Notes: generated from the letters alone by a model not told the origin. A stretch of DNA of 64,000 nt from VAZQ01 sp963712565 (GCA_963712565.1 CAVQIP010000033.1:62001-126000); one strand, 5' to 3'. Positions 16,907-26,493 are shown, numbered from the stretch's first letter. Translations and numbers: made by a program.

Positions 16907-18784
16907 ATGACCGCAACGCCATCAGTCGATCGGGAGGCGCTGCGCCGCACGACCGCACCGCGCTTGCTGTGCGAACGCGCGCGCTCGGCGCCCGATTCGG
17001 TGGCCTTCCGCTGCAAGCAGCTCGGGCTCTATCGCGAGCGCAGCTGGCGCGAATACGCCGCGCTGGTGGCGCGGACTGCGCGCGCCTTTGCCACGCTGGG
17101 CCTCGCCCGCGGCGACCGCGTCGCCATCATGGGTGATGCCTGCGAGGATTGGTTGATCTGCGATCTCGCGGCTCAATCGCTCGGCGCCATCGTCTACGGC
17201 GTCTATCCGACGGCGTCGGCGTCGGAGGTGGAGTATCAGCTGCGGGACGGCGGCGCCGTGATGTTTGTCGCGCAAAACCAAGAATACGTCGACAAGATCC
17301 TGTCCTTCGCCGATCGCTTGCCCGAGCTGCGGTGGATCATCGTGCTCGATCATGCCGCGATGTTCGCCTACGAACATGGCAAGCTCCTAACCTACGATGC
17401 GCTGCTCGCCGGGGCCGGACCGCCGGACCTCGATTGGCTCGAGCGCCAGGCCGCGCAGCTCGCCCCCGACGCACCCGCCTTCATCGTCTATACCTCGGGC
17501 ACCACCGGCCATCCCAAGGGCGCGCTGGTGACCCACGGCAAGCATCTCGCGGCGACCGCCAATCTCGTCGATCACTATCCCACGCTCGCGCACAAGCAGC
17601 ACCGCACGGTGGCCTACCTGCCGCTCTGCCACGTGCTCGGCCGCGATGTCGCGGTGACGCTGCCGCTGATTTCACGCCTGGTGCCGCATTTCGGCGAAAG
17701 CCCGGAAGACTTGGCCACGACCCTGTTCGAGTGCGCGCCCACGGTGCTGTTCACCGTGCCGCGTTATCTGCAGAAGTTCGCCTCGCAGGTGCTGCTCGGC
17801 ATTCTCAACTCGAGCCGGGCCAAGCGCGCCACCGCCGATCTCGCCATCGCCTTCGCGCGCGGACACGTGCGGCGGCGCTGGGCCGGCGAGGCGAGCTTCG
17901 TCCGCGCGGCGCTCTATCGCGCGTGCCGCGCCGGCGTGTTCCTGCCGATCCTCAACAAGCTCGGCTTCGACCGGCTGGAGCTCGCAATCTGCGCCGGCGC
18001 ACCGTTGCCGCCCGCAACCATGACGTTCTGGCAGATGCTCGGCGTCAACGTGGTGGAGATGTACGGTCAGACCGAGACCGCCGGCGGCATCATCAGCGGC
18101 CAGCGCGGTCCGTTTCCGTGTCCGGGCGACGTCGGCACCGTGCCGGCGGGCTGGGAAGTGAAGCTCGCCGCCGACGGCGAGGTGCTGGTGAGGAGTCCCG
18201 ATCTGTTCGAATCCTATTGGAACAACGCGGCGGCTACCCGCGCGATCAAGGGCGAGGACGGCTTTCTGCGCACCGGCGACATCGGCGAATGGCGCGACGG
18301 CGCCTTGCGGCTGATCGACCGCGCGCGCGACTTCATCGTCACCTCGGGCGGCAAGACCATATCGCCCTCATTCATCGAAAATATCCTGCGCACCAGCCCT
18401 TATGTCGCGGAGGCGATCGTGTTCGGCCACGGCCGCAAATACCTCACCGCCCTGGTCGAGATCGACGCCGACACGGTCTCCGACTGGGCTCGCGGCCACG
18501 ACGTGCCCTATACCGGCTTTACCAGCCTCGCCACCAGCCCCGATGTGCTGCGGCTGATCGGCGCCGAGATCGAACGCGCAAACGGCGAGCTTGCGCGCGC
18601 CGAGCAGATCAAGGACTTCCGCATTCTGCCCAAGGCGCTCGATCCCGAGGAGGACGGCGAGCCGGTCACCCCGACCCGCAAGGTGAAGCGCCATCTCATG
18701 TACGAGCGCTTCCAGGCTCTGGTCGAGGCCATGTACGACGATCGCGAGAAGCAGCTGATCGACAGCGCAGTCGAACTCGCATGA
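16907..18784 (+). CDS. AMP-dependent acyl-CoA synthetase (COG1022, long-chain/FAA1 type)
   Basis: A 625-residue ATP-dependent acid:CoA ligase. The phosphate loop is VYTSGTTGHPKGAL, the adenine motif is EMYGQTETAG, and LRTGDIGEW plus the hinge RARDFIVTSGGKTISP complete the adenylate-forming set. It heads an operon with a receptor, two permeases and two ATPases of the branched-chain type, starting 24 bases or less from the next gene. Such pairings usually import an organic or aromatic acid and trap it as its CoA ester. The exact acid cannot be told from the sequence. Confidence 0.85.
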   Translation: MTATPSVDREALRRTTAPRLLCERARSAPDSVAFRCKQLGLYRERSWREYAALVARTARAFATLGLARGDRVAIMGDACEDWLICDLAAQSLGAIVYGVYPTASASEVEYQLRDGGAVMFVAQNQEYVDKILSFADRLPELRWIIVLDHAAMFAYEHGKLLTYDALLAGAGPPDLDWLERQAAQLAPDAPAFIVYTSGTTGHPKGALVTHGKHLAATANLVDHYPTLAHKQHRTVAYLPLCHVLGRDVAVTLPLISRLVPHFGESPEDLATTLFECAPTVLFTVPRYLQKFASQVLLGILNSSRAKRATADLAIAFARGHVRRRWAGEASFVRAALYRACRAGVFLPILNKLGFDRLELAICAGAPLPPATMTFWQMLGVNVVEMYGQTETAGGIISGQRGPFPCPGDVGTVPAGWEVKLAADGEVLVRSPDLFESYWNNAAATRAIKGEDGFLRTGDIGEWRDGALRLIDRARDFIVTSGGKTISPSFIENILRTSPYVAEAIVFGHGRKYLTALVEIDADTVSDWARGHDVPYTGFTSLATSPDVLRLIGAEIERANGELARAEQIKDFRILPKALDPEEDGEPVTPTRKVKRHLMYERFQALVEAMYDDREKQLIDSAVELA

Positions 18785-18807
18785 TGCTGAAACGAGGGAG
18801 GACAACG

Positions 18808-19977
18808 ATGCTACGACGGATTCTCACGGCAACCCTGGCCACCATGGCGGCCGCGGCCTGGGCGAGCCCGGCGGGCGCGCAGGACGCCTATGTCATCGGC
18901 GTCACCGGGGCATTGACCGGTCCGGCGGCGGGCACCAACGCGCCGCCGATCGAAGGCTTGCGGCTCTATGTCGACCGCCTCAACGCCGCCGGCGGCATCA
19001 ACGGCAAGAAGATCCAGTTGACCGTGCTCGACGACCAGGGCGAGCCGTCGAAAGCGGCGGCCAATGCCAAGCGGCTGCTGACCCAGGACAATGTGGGGCT
19101 GCTGGTGCTCTCGAGCCTGTCGTCGACGTTTGCGCCCGTCATCGGCGAGACCAAGCGCGCCAATGTCGCGCTCATGCTGATGGGGGCGGTCTGCCCCAAG
19201 GAGGTCTACCCGCCGGCGGAGGCGCTGCAGTTCTGCACCACCGCCTATGCCGGCGGCTACGACAGCCGCGCCACCCTCGCCTTCATCAAGGAGACCGCCA
19301 AGGAACCAGTGCGGATCGGCTTCGCCGCCATGGCGATTCCGCTCTCGCGCGGCGAAATCGACTATGCCGAGCAGGAGGCGAAGACCATGGGCATGACGCC
19401 GGTCGACAAGGAGGTCATTCCGCCGCCGACCGCCGACTACACGCCGTTCGCCACCAAGCTCAAGGATGCTGGCCCGAACTGGATATTTTCCTGGGCTCCG
19501 TGGGTCACCCAGGTGAAGACATTCGAAGCGCTGCGCCGGTTGGGCTGGCAGGGCGACTACATCACCTGGGCGCACATCGAGGCCGAGGCCGAGCTGGCGC
19601 GGATCAAGGACGGGAAATTCTACGTCATCGGCGCGAATTCGCTGTTCCAGGACAACCTGCCGATCCACAAGCAGATCGTGGACGAGGCGAAGACGCGCAA
19701 CGTGCGATATCCGGCCGAGCAGATGACCGAGGGCTGGATCGGCGGGCTGGTGCTCGAGGCGGTGCTCAAAGGCGCGGGCTGGCCGGCCGACGCCGGCAAG
19801 ATCAGGGCGGCGATGGAGCACGTGAAAGTCGACACCCAGGGCCTGCGCGGCGGGCCGATCGAGTGGAGCAAGGACAACCATTTCCGGACGCGCCAGTACT
19901 ACCGGGTCTATCGCTGGGATCCCGCGAAATCGGCGATCACCGTGACCAAGGACTGGGTGGCGTACGACGTCAAGTGA
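18808..19977 (+). CDS. Branched-chain-type ABC transporter substrate-binding protein (LivK-like)
   Basis: A 389-residue periplasmic receptor with signal peptide MLRRILTATLATMAAAAW and cleavage near PAGAQ. The mature part begins YVIGVTGALTGPAAG, and KRLLTQDNVGLLV resembles the first lobe of amino-acid and aromatic-acid receptors. ATG at 18808 follows GAGGGAGGACAACG; ATG at 18781 overlaps the previous stop but would lengthen the signal peptide by nine charged residues. It is the receptor for the LivHMFG proteins that follow. Confidence 0.88.
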   Translation: MLRRILTATLATMAAAAWASPAGAQDAYVIGVTGALTGPAAGTNAPPIEGLRLYVDRLNAAGGINGKKIQLTVLDDQGEPSKAAANAKRLLTQDNVGLLVLSSLSSTFAPVIGETKRANVALMLMGAVCPKEVYPPAEALQFCTTAYAGGYDSRATLAFIKETAKEPVRIGFAAMAIPLSRGEIDYAEQEAKTMGMTPVDKEVIPPPTADYTPFATKLKDAGPNWIFSWAPWVTQVKTFEALRRLGWQGDYITWAHIEAEAELARIKDGKFYVIGANSLFQDNLPIHKQIVDEAKTRNVRYPAEQMTEGWIGGLVLEAVLKGAGWPADAGKIRAAMEHVKVDTQGLRGGPIEWSKDNHFRTRQYYRVYRWDPAKSAITVTKDWVAYDVK

Positions 19978-19998
19978 CGTCAGGGAGCAGTAATCAGT

Positions 19999-20044
19999 GG
20001 TCAGTGGTCAGAAAGCGCTTCATTCTGGCGACTGATCACTGACC
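19999..20044. repeat. Inverted repeat GGTCAGTGGTCAG inside the liv operon
   Basis: Arms 19999-20011 and 20032-20044 match at 12 of 13 positions with a 20-base loop. It fills the only sizeable gap in the operon, between receptor and permease genes. Such a hairpin could protect the receptor message and so raise its level over the membrane parts. The TCAGTGGTCAGTGGTCAG wording also looks like a dispersed repeat. Confidence 0.55.
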
Positions 20045-20059
20045 TCTGTCACCTCGACC

Positions 20060-20932
20060 GTGCAGCTCATCGTCAACATCACCGTGCTGGCGTCGATCTA
20101 CGCGCTGCTCGCCTGCGGCTACGTTCTCATCTACCGCGTGAGCCGGGTGATGAACATGGCGCACGGCGAGCTGTCGATGCTCGGCGCCTATTTGCTGTAC
20201 GCCGCCGCCTCGCTGTTCGTCGGCGACCCCGCCACCGCGATCGCCGCGGCGGTGATGCTCAGCCTCACCGTCGGCGTCCTCGTCTACTTCTTCCTCATGC
20301 GCAAGATGACCGGGGAGATGGTGCTGGCGGCCATCCTGACCACGATTGCGATCGGCATCCTGCTGCGCGGGGCGATCGTGCTGATCTGGTCGGCGGCGCA
20401 GCTGCATCCGCTGCAGGCGCTGCGATTCTCCAACCCCTCGATCGAGCTGATCGGCGGCGCGCGGATTTCGTCCTGTGCGGCGCTGATGGTGCTGATGACC
20501 GGGCTGGTCTATGGCGGCCTGTTCGCCTTCCTGCGCTTCGGCCGCTGGGGCATGCGCATGCGCGCCGCCGGGCAGAACCCGCTGCTGGCGGCGCAACGCG
20601 GAATCAATTTGCACGCGGTCTATGCGTTGGCCTGGGGACTTTCGACCCTGACCGGATCGATCGCCGGCATGCTAATCGCGCTCGATTCCGGCCTCGATCA
20701 GACCATGGTGGTGATCGGCCTCAAGGCGTTCGCGCCCGCGCTGGTCGGGGGGCTCGACAGCCTGCTCGGCGCGCTCGTCGGCGCATTCATCGTGGCCGGC
20801 GCCGAGGTCCTCGCCATTCACTATATCGATCCGCTGCTGTCCGACGTAGTACCGTTCCTGGTGCTCATCGCCACATTGATCGTGCGCCCCTGGGGCCTGT
20901 TCGGCACGCGCGAGGAACTCGACCGTGTCTAG
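20060..20932 (+). CDS. livH: Branched-chain-type ABC transporter permease, LivH
   Basis: A 290-residue inner-membrane permease with about eight membrane segments. RVSRVMNMAHGELSMLGAY is the classic LivH signature near residues 27-45, and GLKAFAPALVGGLDSLLGA near residue 220 is the coupling region that contacts the ATPases. It starts with GTG at 20060 and its stop overlaps livM by eight bases. It forms the membrane channel with LivM. Confidence 0.9.
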   Translation: MQLIVNITVLASIYALLACGYVLIYRVSRVMNMAHGELSMLGAYLLYAAASLFVGDPATAIAAAVMLSLTVGVLVYFFLMRKMTGEMVLAAILTTIAIGILLRGAIVLIWSAAQLHPLQALRFSNPSIELIGGARISSCAALMVLMTGLVYGGLFAFLRFGRWGMRMRAAGQNPLLAAQRGINLHAVYALAWGLSTLTGSIAGMLIALDSGLDQTMVVIGLKAFAPALVGGLDSLLGALVGAFIVAGAEVLAIHYIDPLLSDVVPFLVLIATLIVRPWGLFGTREELDRV

Positions 20933-22004
20933 GCAACCACGCGCCAGCGGCTACTTCCGTACCGATTATGAGCAGGACCTCGCGCTCGCAGGAACGCGGC
21001 TCGAGCGTACCAGCCTTGTTGTATTCGCGCTCGCGCTGCTCGCGTTCCCGCTGATCGCCTCGCCGTTCCAGCTCGATCTCGCCTGCCAGGTCCTGCTCGC
21101 CTGCGTCGGTTCGCTCTCGCTCATGCTGCTGACGGGTTATGCCGGGCAAATCTCGCTCGGCCATGCCGGGCTCATGGCGGCGGGCGCGTTCACGGTCGGG
21201 ATCCTGTTCCGGGAAACGAATGCGCCGTTCTGGATCACGCTGCCGTCGGCCGCCGTGGTCGGCGCACTGCTCGGCATCATCTTCGGACTGCCGTCGCTGC
21301 GCTTGCGCGGGCTTTATCTCGCGGTGAGCACGCTCGCCTTGCACTTCGTGGTGATCTATCTCGGCGGCGAGTATGAAACGCGGCGCGGCTTCTCGACCGG
21401 CATCGTCATCGATCCGCCGAGCCTCGGCAGCGTTGCCGTCACCGATGGCCGCGCCTGGTATTTCATTCTGCTGGTGGCGGCTGCAGCGACACTGCTGCTT
21501 TGCCTCAATCTCCTGCGCGCGCGCACCGGCCGAGCCTGGCGTGCGATTCGAGCGCGCGAGACCGTCGCCGAGGCGCTCGGCATCGGCATCGCCGGCTACA
21601 AGCTCCTCGCTTTCGTCATCAGCTCCGCGCTCACCGCCGTCGCGGGCGCGCTGTTCGCGTATTACCGCGGCTTCGTCTCGGTCGAGGCGTTTTCGTTGTT
21701 CCTCACCATCCAATACCTCGCGATGGTGATCATCGGCGGCATGGGCTCGCTGCTCGGCGCGCTTCTGGGCGCGACCTTCGTCACCATCTTTCCCTACATC
21801 ATCGAGACCTCCCTGCTCGCCCTGCCGAGGGCCCAGGACTATGCCAGCCTGCTGTTCGCCGTGAACTATTCGGCCTTCGGATTGGTGATGATTCTGTTTC
21901 TGATCTTCGAGCCGCTGGGCCTGGTCGGAATTTGGCATCGCGTCCAGAGCTATTTCTTGCTGTGGCCGTTCAGGCACCGCTCGGCCTCGGGATCACGCAG
22001 ATGA
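20925..22004 (+). CDS. livM: Branched-chain-type ABC transporter permease, LivM
   Basis: A 359-residue permease. GYAGQISLGHAGLMAAGAF and LPSLRLRGLYLAVSTLAL are the standard LivM motifs, and EALGIGIAGYKLLAF with GGMGSLLGA marks the coupling helix region. GTG at 20925 overlaps the livH stop by eight bases, and its own stop overlaps the livF ATG by four. It is the partner channel subunit in the same operon. Confidence 0.9.
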   Translation: MSRQPRASGYFRTDYEQDLALAGTRLERTSLVVFALALLAFPLIASPFQLDLACQVLLACVGSLSLMLLTGYAGQISLGHAGLMAAGAFTVGILFRETNAPFWITLPSAAVVGALLGIIFGLPSLRLRGLYLAVSTLALHFVVIYLGGEYETRRGFSTGIVIDPPSLGSVAVTDGRAWYFILLVAAAATLLLCLNLLRARTGRAWRAIRARETVAEALGIGIAGYKLLAFVISSALTAVAGALFAYYRGFVSVEAFSLFLTIQYLAMVIIGGMGSLLGALLGATFVTIFPYIIETSLLALPRAQDYASLLFAVNYSAFGLVMILFLIFEPLGLVGIWHRVQSYFLLWPFRHRSASGSRR

Positions 22005-22804
22005 GCGGCGCGCTGCTGGCAGTCGAGAAGCTCGAAGTGGTCTACCACCGCGCCATCAGCGCGGTGCAGGGCATCACGCTCGCGGCCGAGGCCGGACAGA
22101 TCGTCGCGCTGCTGGGGACGAACGGCGCCGGCAAGACCACGACGCTGCGGGCGATCTCGGGCTTCCTCGGCCTCGACGACGCGCGCGTCACCGAGGGCAC
22201 CATCATCTTCGGCGGCGAGCGCATCGAGAACCGACCGCCGCACGAGAACACCGCCCGCGGCATCGTGCTGGTGCCCGAGCGCGACAAGGTGTTTCCCAAT
22301 CTCACGGTAGCCGAGAATCTGATCGCGCCGGTTCCGCGCGGCACCACGCTGGCCGAGCGGCGGCGGCGCGAGACCTTGGTCTATCAGTTCTTTCCCCAGC
22401 TCGGCGAGCTGCGCAGCCGCGTCGGCGGGCTGCTCTCCGGCGGCGAGCGGCAGATGCTGGCGCTGGCGAGCGCCATCGTCTGCCGGCCGGAATTGCTGCT
22501 GGTCGACGAGCTGTCGCTCGGCCTCGCGCCGGTGGTGGTGGAGGAATTGCTGCGCCGGCTGGTCGAAATCCGGCGCGAGCTCGGCATCACCATCGTCATC
22601 GTCGAGCAGAGCGCGACCGTGGCGCTCGCAATCGCCGACTACGGCTACGTCATGGAGAACGGCCGCATCGTGCTCGACGGCACCGCCGAGCGCCTGCGCA
22701 GCCACCCGGACATCCAGGAATTCTATCTCGGCCGCAAAAGCGGCGAGCGCAGGAGCTTCCGCGACGTGAAGCAATATCGCCGCAGTCGGAGATGGTATGG
22801 CTGA
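22001..22804 (+). CDS. livF: ABC transporter ATP-binding protein, LivF
   Basis: A 267-residue ATPase. Walker A is GTNGAGKTT, signature LLSGGERQMLALA and Walker B LLLVDELSLGLAP, which is the LivF rather than LivG wording. The ATG overlaps the livM stop as ATGA; a much longer frame upstream is only the shadow of livM. A C-terminal Arg-rich tail (about 25 residues after EFYLG) is longer than usual. It drives the transporter with LivG. Confidence 0.9.
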   Translation: MSGALLAVEKLEVVYHRAISAVQGITLAAEAGQIVALLGTNGAGKTTTLRAISGFLGLDDARVTEGTIIFGGERIENRPPHENTARGIVLVPERDKVFPNLTVAENLIAPVPRGTTLAERRRRETLVYQFFPQLGELRSRVGGLLSGGERQMLALASAIVCRPELLLVDELSLGLAPVVVEELLRRLVEIRRELGITIVIVEQSATVALAIADYGYVMENGRIVLDGTAERLRSHPDIQEFYLGRKSGERRSFRDVKQYRRSRRWYG

Positions 22805-23567
22805 GCTCGCGATCGAGCGTCTCACCTTGCGCTTCGGCGGCCTGACCGTCCTCGCCGATGTGTCGTTGGCGGTGCAGGCGGGCGAACTGTTCGCGTTGAT
22901 CGGCCCGAACGGCGCCGGCAAGACCAGCGTGCTCAATTGCGTGAGCGGCATCTATCGCGGCGAGGGCTCGATCCGCTTTCGCGGCGACGACATCGCCGGC
23001 CGCCAACCGCACGACATCGCCCGGCTCGGGCTCGCGCGCACCTTCCAGCACGGCGAGCTGTTTGCGCAGATGTCGGTGCTGGACAATCTGCTGACCGGCC
23101 GCCACGCGCGCATCCGCACCAACCCGCTCGCCGAGATGCTGTTCCTGCCCGGGGTGCGGCGCGAGGAGGTGCGCCACCGCGAAGCGGTCGAGCGCATCAT
23201 CGAATTCGTCGAGCTCGAACGCTACCGCCACGCCAACGTCGCCGGCCTCGCCTTCGGCATCCAAAAGCTCGTCGGTTTCGCGCGGGCGCTGGCGCTCGAG
23301 CCGGCGATCCTGATGCTCGACGAGCCGTCCGCCGGGCTCAATCGCGACGAGCGCGAGGATCTGGCGCGCTTCATCCTGCGCATCAAGCACGAGCTGGGTA
23401 TTACCATGATCTGGATCGAGCACGACCTGGAGATGGTCGCCGATCTCGCCGACCGCATCCACGTGCTCGACTACGGACGGACGCTGGCCGAGGGCGCGCC
23501 GGCCGACGTCCTCAAGGACCGCCGCGTCATCGCCGCCTATATCGGCACGGTCGCGCCGGCGACGTGA
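22797..23567 (+). CDS. livG: ABC transporter ATP-binding protein, LivG
   Basis: A 256-residue ATPase. Walker A GPNGAGKTS, RTFQHGELFAQMSVLDN and Walker B ILMLDEPSAGLN identify the LivG subfamily. The usual signature region is replaced by LAFGIQKLVGFARAL, so LSGGQ reads LAFGIQ, as is normal for LivG. The start ATG at 22797 overlaps livF by eight bases. It is the last gene of the operon; a hairpin repeat follows. Confidence 0.9.
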   Translation: MAELAIERLTLRFGGLTVLADVSLAVQAGELFALIGPNGAGKTSVLNCVSGIYRGEGSIRFRGDDIAGRQPHDIARLGLARTFQHGELFAQMSVLDNLLTGRHARIRTNPLAEMLFLPGVRREEVRHREAVERIIEFVELERYRHANVAGLAFGIQKLVGFARALALEPAILMLDEPSAGLNRDEREDLARFILRIKHELGITMIWIEHDLEMVADLADRIHVLDYGRTLAEGAPADVLKDRRVIAAYIGTVAPAT

Positions 23568-23635
23568 AGGGGCAAGCTTGTTCGCGCCCGGCTGCGCGCT
23601 ACGATGAATGCGGATCGCAATTCTCGCACCAAGGC

Positions 23636-23712
23636 CGTCCCCGCGCAGGCGGGCGTCCACCATTGCAGAGGCCACAGTGCGCGGCACGGGGTCCCCGCTT
23701 TCGCGGGGACGA
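23636..23712. terminator. GTCCCCGC hairpin repeat between convergent genes
   Basis: GTCCCCGC (23691-23698), loop TTTC, and GCGGGGAC (23703-23710) form a perfect 8-bp stem; an incomplete copy, GTCCCCGCGCAGGCGGG, begins near 23638. It lies between convergent livG and tctC-like genes, where it could stop transcription from both sides. I recognise the wording from dispersed repeats of Bradyrhizobium-like genomes. Confidence 0.5.
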
Positions 23713-23726
23713 CAGCATCTGTACCG

Positions 23727-24692
23727 CTACTCCATCGTGATGCCGAGATCGCGCACCACCCGGCCGAACTTGTCGCGCTCGTTCGCGAGAAAAGCCTTCA
23801 CGTCCTGGGTCGGACTCGCTTCCACCCCTTGCGCGGCATAGAGCGCACGCACCTTGGCATCGTCGAGGGCGAGCGCGGTCTCCTGCCGCAGCAACGCAAG
23901 GACATGCGCGGGGGTGCCCTTGGGCGCGAGCAACACGTTCCAGCTTGCCAGCTCGAAGTTCGCCACCCCGGCTTCCTTGAACGTCGGCACGTTCGGCAGC
24001 GCGGACGAGCGCGCGTCGCCGGTCACCGCGATCGCCTTGACCGCGCCAGCGTCGATCGCCGCTTTGGCCGCCGCGAGGCCGGCATAGAACATGTCGATGT
24101 GGCCACCCACCACGTCGGCCACGGCCTGCCCGCCCCCGCGGTAGGGGACATGGGTGACGCTGAGATGATTGAGCCGGTTGAACCACGCCCCCATGATGTG
24201 GGGCGGGCTGGCGATCCCGCCGCCATAGGTGAACTTGCCGGGCTGGGCGCGCAGTTCATCGATCAGCTCGTGCAGGTTGCCGGCGCGGATATTCCTGGAG
24301 GTGATCAGGACGAGCGGCACCAGCCCGGTCACGGCGATCGGCTCGAAATCGTCGATGGAATACTTGATGGTCCTGGACAGCTGCGGCACCACCACGGTTT
24401 CGGAGGTGTAGCCGACATAGAGCGTGTAGCCGTCGGGACTGGCGCGGGCGGCGACGGTGGCGCCGATGGTGCCGCTCCCGCCCGGCTTGTTGAGCACGAC
24501 CACGGACTGGCCGAGGCGGTCCTGGAATTTCTGCGCCAGCGCGCGCGCCACCAGATCGGTCGATCCGCCGGCGCCGTAGGCCACGACGATCTCGATCGTG
24601 CGGCTGGGATAGCGCGCGGTCTGCGCCACCGCCGGCGGAATCGCAGCGGCGATGACGAAGCCGAGCACGAGCACGGTTGCGAGCTTGCGCAT
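23727..24692 (-). CDS. TctC/Bug-family periplasmic solute receptor
   Basis: A 321-residue receptor of the tripartite tricarboxylate transporter family. Signal peptide ends at AVAQ about residue 23, then ARYPSRTIEIVVAYGAGGST, which is the typical first strand. DLVARALAQK, VVVLNKPGGSGTIGA and THVPYRGGGQAVADVVGGH are family landmarks. ATG at 24692 has AGAGGA eight bases upstream. No TctA/TctB membrane genes are nearby, so it is an orphan Bug receptor. It lies just downstream of an acyl-CoA synthetase on the same strand, suggesting a carboxylic acid ligand. Confidence 0.88.
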   Translation of the reverse strand: MRKLATVLVLGFVIAAAIPPAVAQTARYPSRTIEIVVAYGAGGSTDLVARALAQKFQDRLGQSVVVLNKPGGSGTIGATVAARASPDGYTLYVGYTSETVVVPQLSRTIKYSIDDFEPIAVTGLVPLVLITSRNIRAGNLHELIDELRAQPGKFTYGGGIASPPHIMGAWFNRLNHLSVTHVPYRGGGQAVADVVGGHIDMFYAGLAAAKAAIDAGAVKAIAVTGDARSSALPNVPTFKEAGVANFELASWNVLLAPKGTPAHVLALLRQETALALDDAKVRALYAAQGVEASPTQDVKAFLANERDKFGRVVRDLGITME

Positions 24693-24744
24693 CACGTTCC
24701 TCTCTTCTCCGGTCCGACTGCGACGCGCTGCGCTTTCCAAGATC

Positions 24745-26370
24745 TCACGCCTGCTGCCGCAGCAATCGCCGGATCACCTTGCCGGTCGTGGTCATCGGCA
24801 TCTGCTCGATGAAGGCGACCTCGCGCGGATATTCGTGGGCGGACAGCCGCGTCCTGACGAAGCCCTGGATGTCGGCGGCGAGCGTGTCCGAGGCGGAATG
24901 ACCGGATTTCAGCACGATGAAGGCCTTCACGATTTCGGTGCGCACCGGATCCGGCTTCCCCACCACCGCCGCCAGCGCCACCGCGGGATGCCGGATCAGG
25001 CAATCCTCGATCTCGGTCGGGCCGATGCGGTAGCCGGCCGAGGTGATGACGTCGTCGTCGCGGCCGATGAACTGGACGTAGCCTTCGTCGTCCGCGATCC
25101 CCTGGTCTCCCGTGGTCATCCAATCGGCGACAAACTTGTCCCGCGTCGCTTCCGGCTTGCCCCAATATTCCAGGAACATCACCGGGTCCGGGCGTTTGAC
25201 CGCGATCTGGCCGAGCTCGCCCGCCGCGCATGGCGAACCGTCCGGCCGGATCACCGCCACGGTATGGCCGGGCACCGGCTTGCCGATGGCGCCGGGCCGC
25301 GACACGCCGATCGCCGCGCAGGAGGCCAGCACCAGGTTGCATTCGGTCTGGCCGTAGAACTCGTTGATGGTGACGCCGAACGCCGATTTACCCCATTCCA
25401 AGGTCTCGGCGCCGAGCGCCTCGCCGCCCGAGCCGATCGAGCGCAAACGCAGCGTCCGCTGCCGCGGCGGCGCCGAGCGCAGCATGCGCAGCGCCGTCGG
25501 CGGAATGAAAGCATTGCGCACTTCCATCTTCGCCATCAGCGCGAAGGCCTCGCCCGGATCGAACTTCTCGAATCTTTGCGCCACCACCGGCACGCCGTAA
25601 TGCAGGCCCGGCAGCAGCACGTTGAGCAGGCCGCCGGCCCAGGCCCAGTCCGCCGGCGTCCAGAACCGGTCGCCGGGTTGCGGCAGAAATTCGTGCGGGA
25701 ACTCGATGCCGGGGAGATGACCGAGCAACACCCGGTGGGCATGCAGCGCGCCCTTGGGCGGCCCCGTGGTGCCCGAGGTGTAGACCATCAGTGCGGGATC
25801 GTCGGCCGCGGTCGCCGCCGGCGCGAAAGCGGAGGCGGCGCGCGACAGCACCGCGTGAAAGTCCTCGGCGCCGTCGGCCGGCCCGTCGATCGACAGCACG
25901 AGGCCGAGAGCAGGCACCGCGGCGCGGACGTTCGCGAGCTTGGCCAGCCCCTGCGCGTTGGTGATCAGCGCCCGCGCGCCGGAATCTTTCAGCCGGTAGG
26001 AGATCGCCTCGACGCCGAACAGCATCGCCAGCGGCAGCGCGATCGCGCCGAGCTTGTAGATGGCGATGTGGCTCGCGGCGACGGCCGGGGCCTGCGGCAA
26101 CAGGATAGCCACCCGATCGCCGCGCCCGATGCCGCGGGCGGCGAGCGCGTTGGCGAGCCGGTTCGACGTCTCGCGCAGAGCGCCGTAGCTGATCTCATCG
26201 ACATTGCCGTCGGCGCCGACGTTGAAGATCGCAGTGCGGCCCGGCTCGCGCGCGGCCCAGCGGTCGCAGACGTCGACGCCGATATTGTACCGCGCCGGCA
26301 CGCGCCAGCGGAACGCGCCATAGAGCGCCGCGTAGTCGCGCGCGGCGGGAAGGACATGGGCAGCGTACAT
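24745..26370 (-). CDS. AMP-dependent acyl-CoA synthetase, acetyl/medium-chain type
   Basis: A 541-residue adenylate-forming ligase. MVYTSGTTGPPKGALHAHR is the phosphate loop, NEFYGQTECN the adenine motif, TGDQGIADDEGYVQF and GRDDDVITSAGYRIGP the hinge, and TTTGKVIRRLLR carries the catalytic C-terminal lysine. This wording is closest to medium-chain acyl-CoA or acetyl-CoA synthetase-like proteins (ACSM type). The gene precedes the TctC receptor by 52 bases, so the pair may import and activate one acid. ATG at 26370. Confidence 0.88.
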   Translation of the reverse strand: MYAAHVLPAARDYAALYGAFRWRVPARYNIGVDVCDRWAAREPGRTAIFNVGADGNVDEISYGALRETSNRLANALAARGIGRGDRVAILLPQAPAVAASHIAIYKLGAIALPLAMLFGVEAISYRLKDSGARALITNAQGLAKLANVRAAVPALGLVLSIDGPADGAEDFHAVLSRAASAFAPAATAADDPALMVYTSGTTGPPKGALHAHRVLLGHLPGIEFPHEFLPQPGDRFWTPADWAWAGGLLNVLLPGLHYGVPVVAQRFEKFDPGEAFALMAKMEVRNAFIPPTALRMLRSAPPRQRTLRLRSIGSGGEALGAETLEWGKSAFGVTINEFYGQTECNLVLASCAAIGVSRPGAIGKPVPGHTVAVIRPDGSPCAAGELGQIAVKRPDPVMFLEYWGKPEATRDKFVADWMTTGDQGIADDEGYVQFIGRDDDVITSAGYRIGPTEIEDCLIRHPAVALAAVVGKPDPVRTEIVKAFIVLKSGHSASDTLAADIQGFVRTRLSAHEYPREVAFIEQMPMTTTGKVIRRLLRQQA

Positions 26371-26493
26371 GGCGGCGCAGGCTAGAGACGCGCGCTGGGG
26401 AGGTCCAGGCCGCCTGGCGCGAGCGCCGGAAGCACCGCAGCATCAAACCGAGAATGGGCGAGGCGGGCTGGAGCTCCGCCGGGGCGCCGACGA

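Noticed and set aside
24652..26385. Open frame of 577 codons on the plus strand
   Set aside because: Antisense shadow of the acyl-CoA synthetase at 24745-26370.
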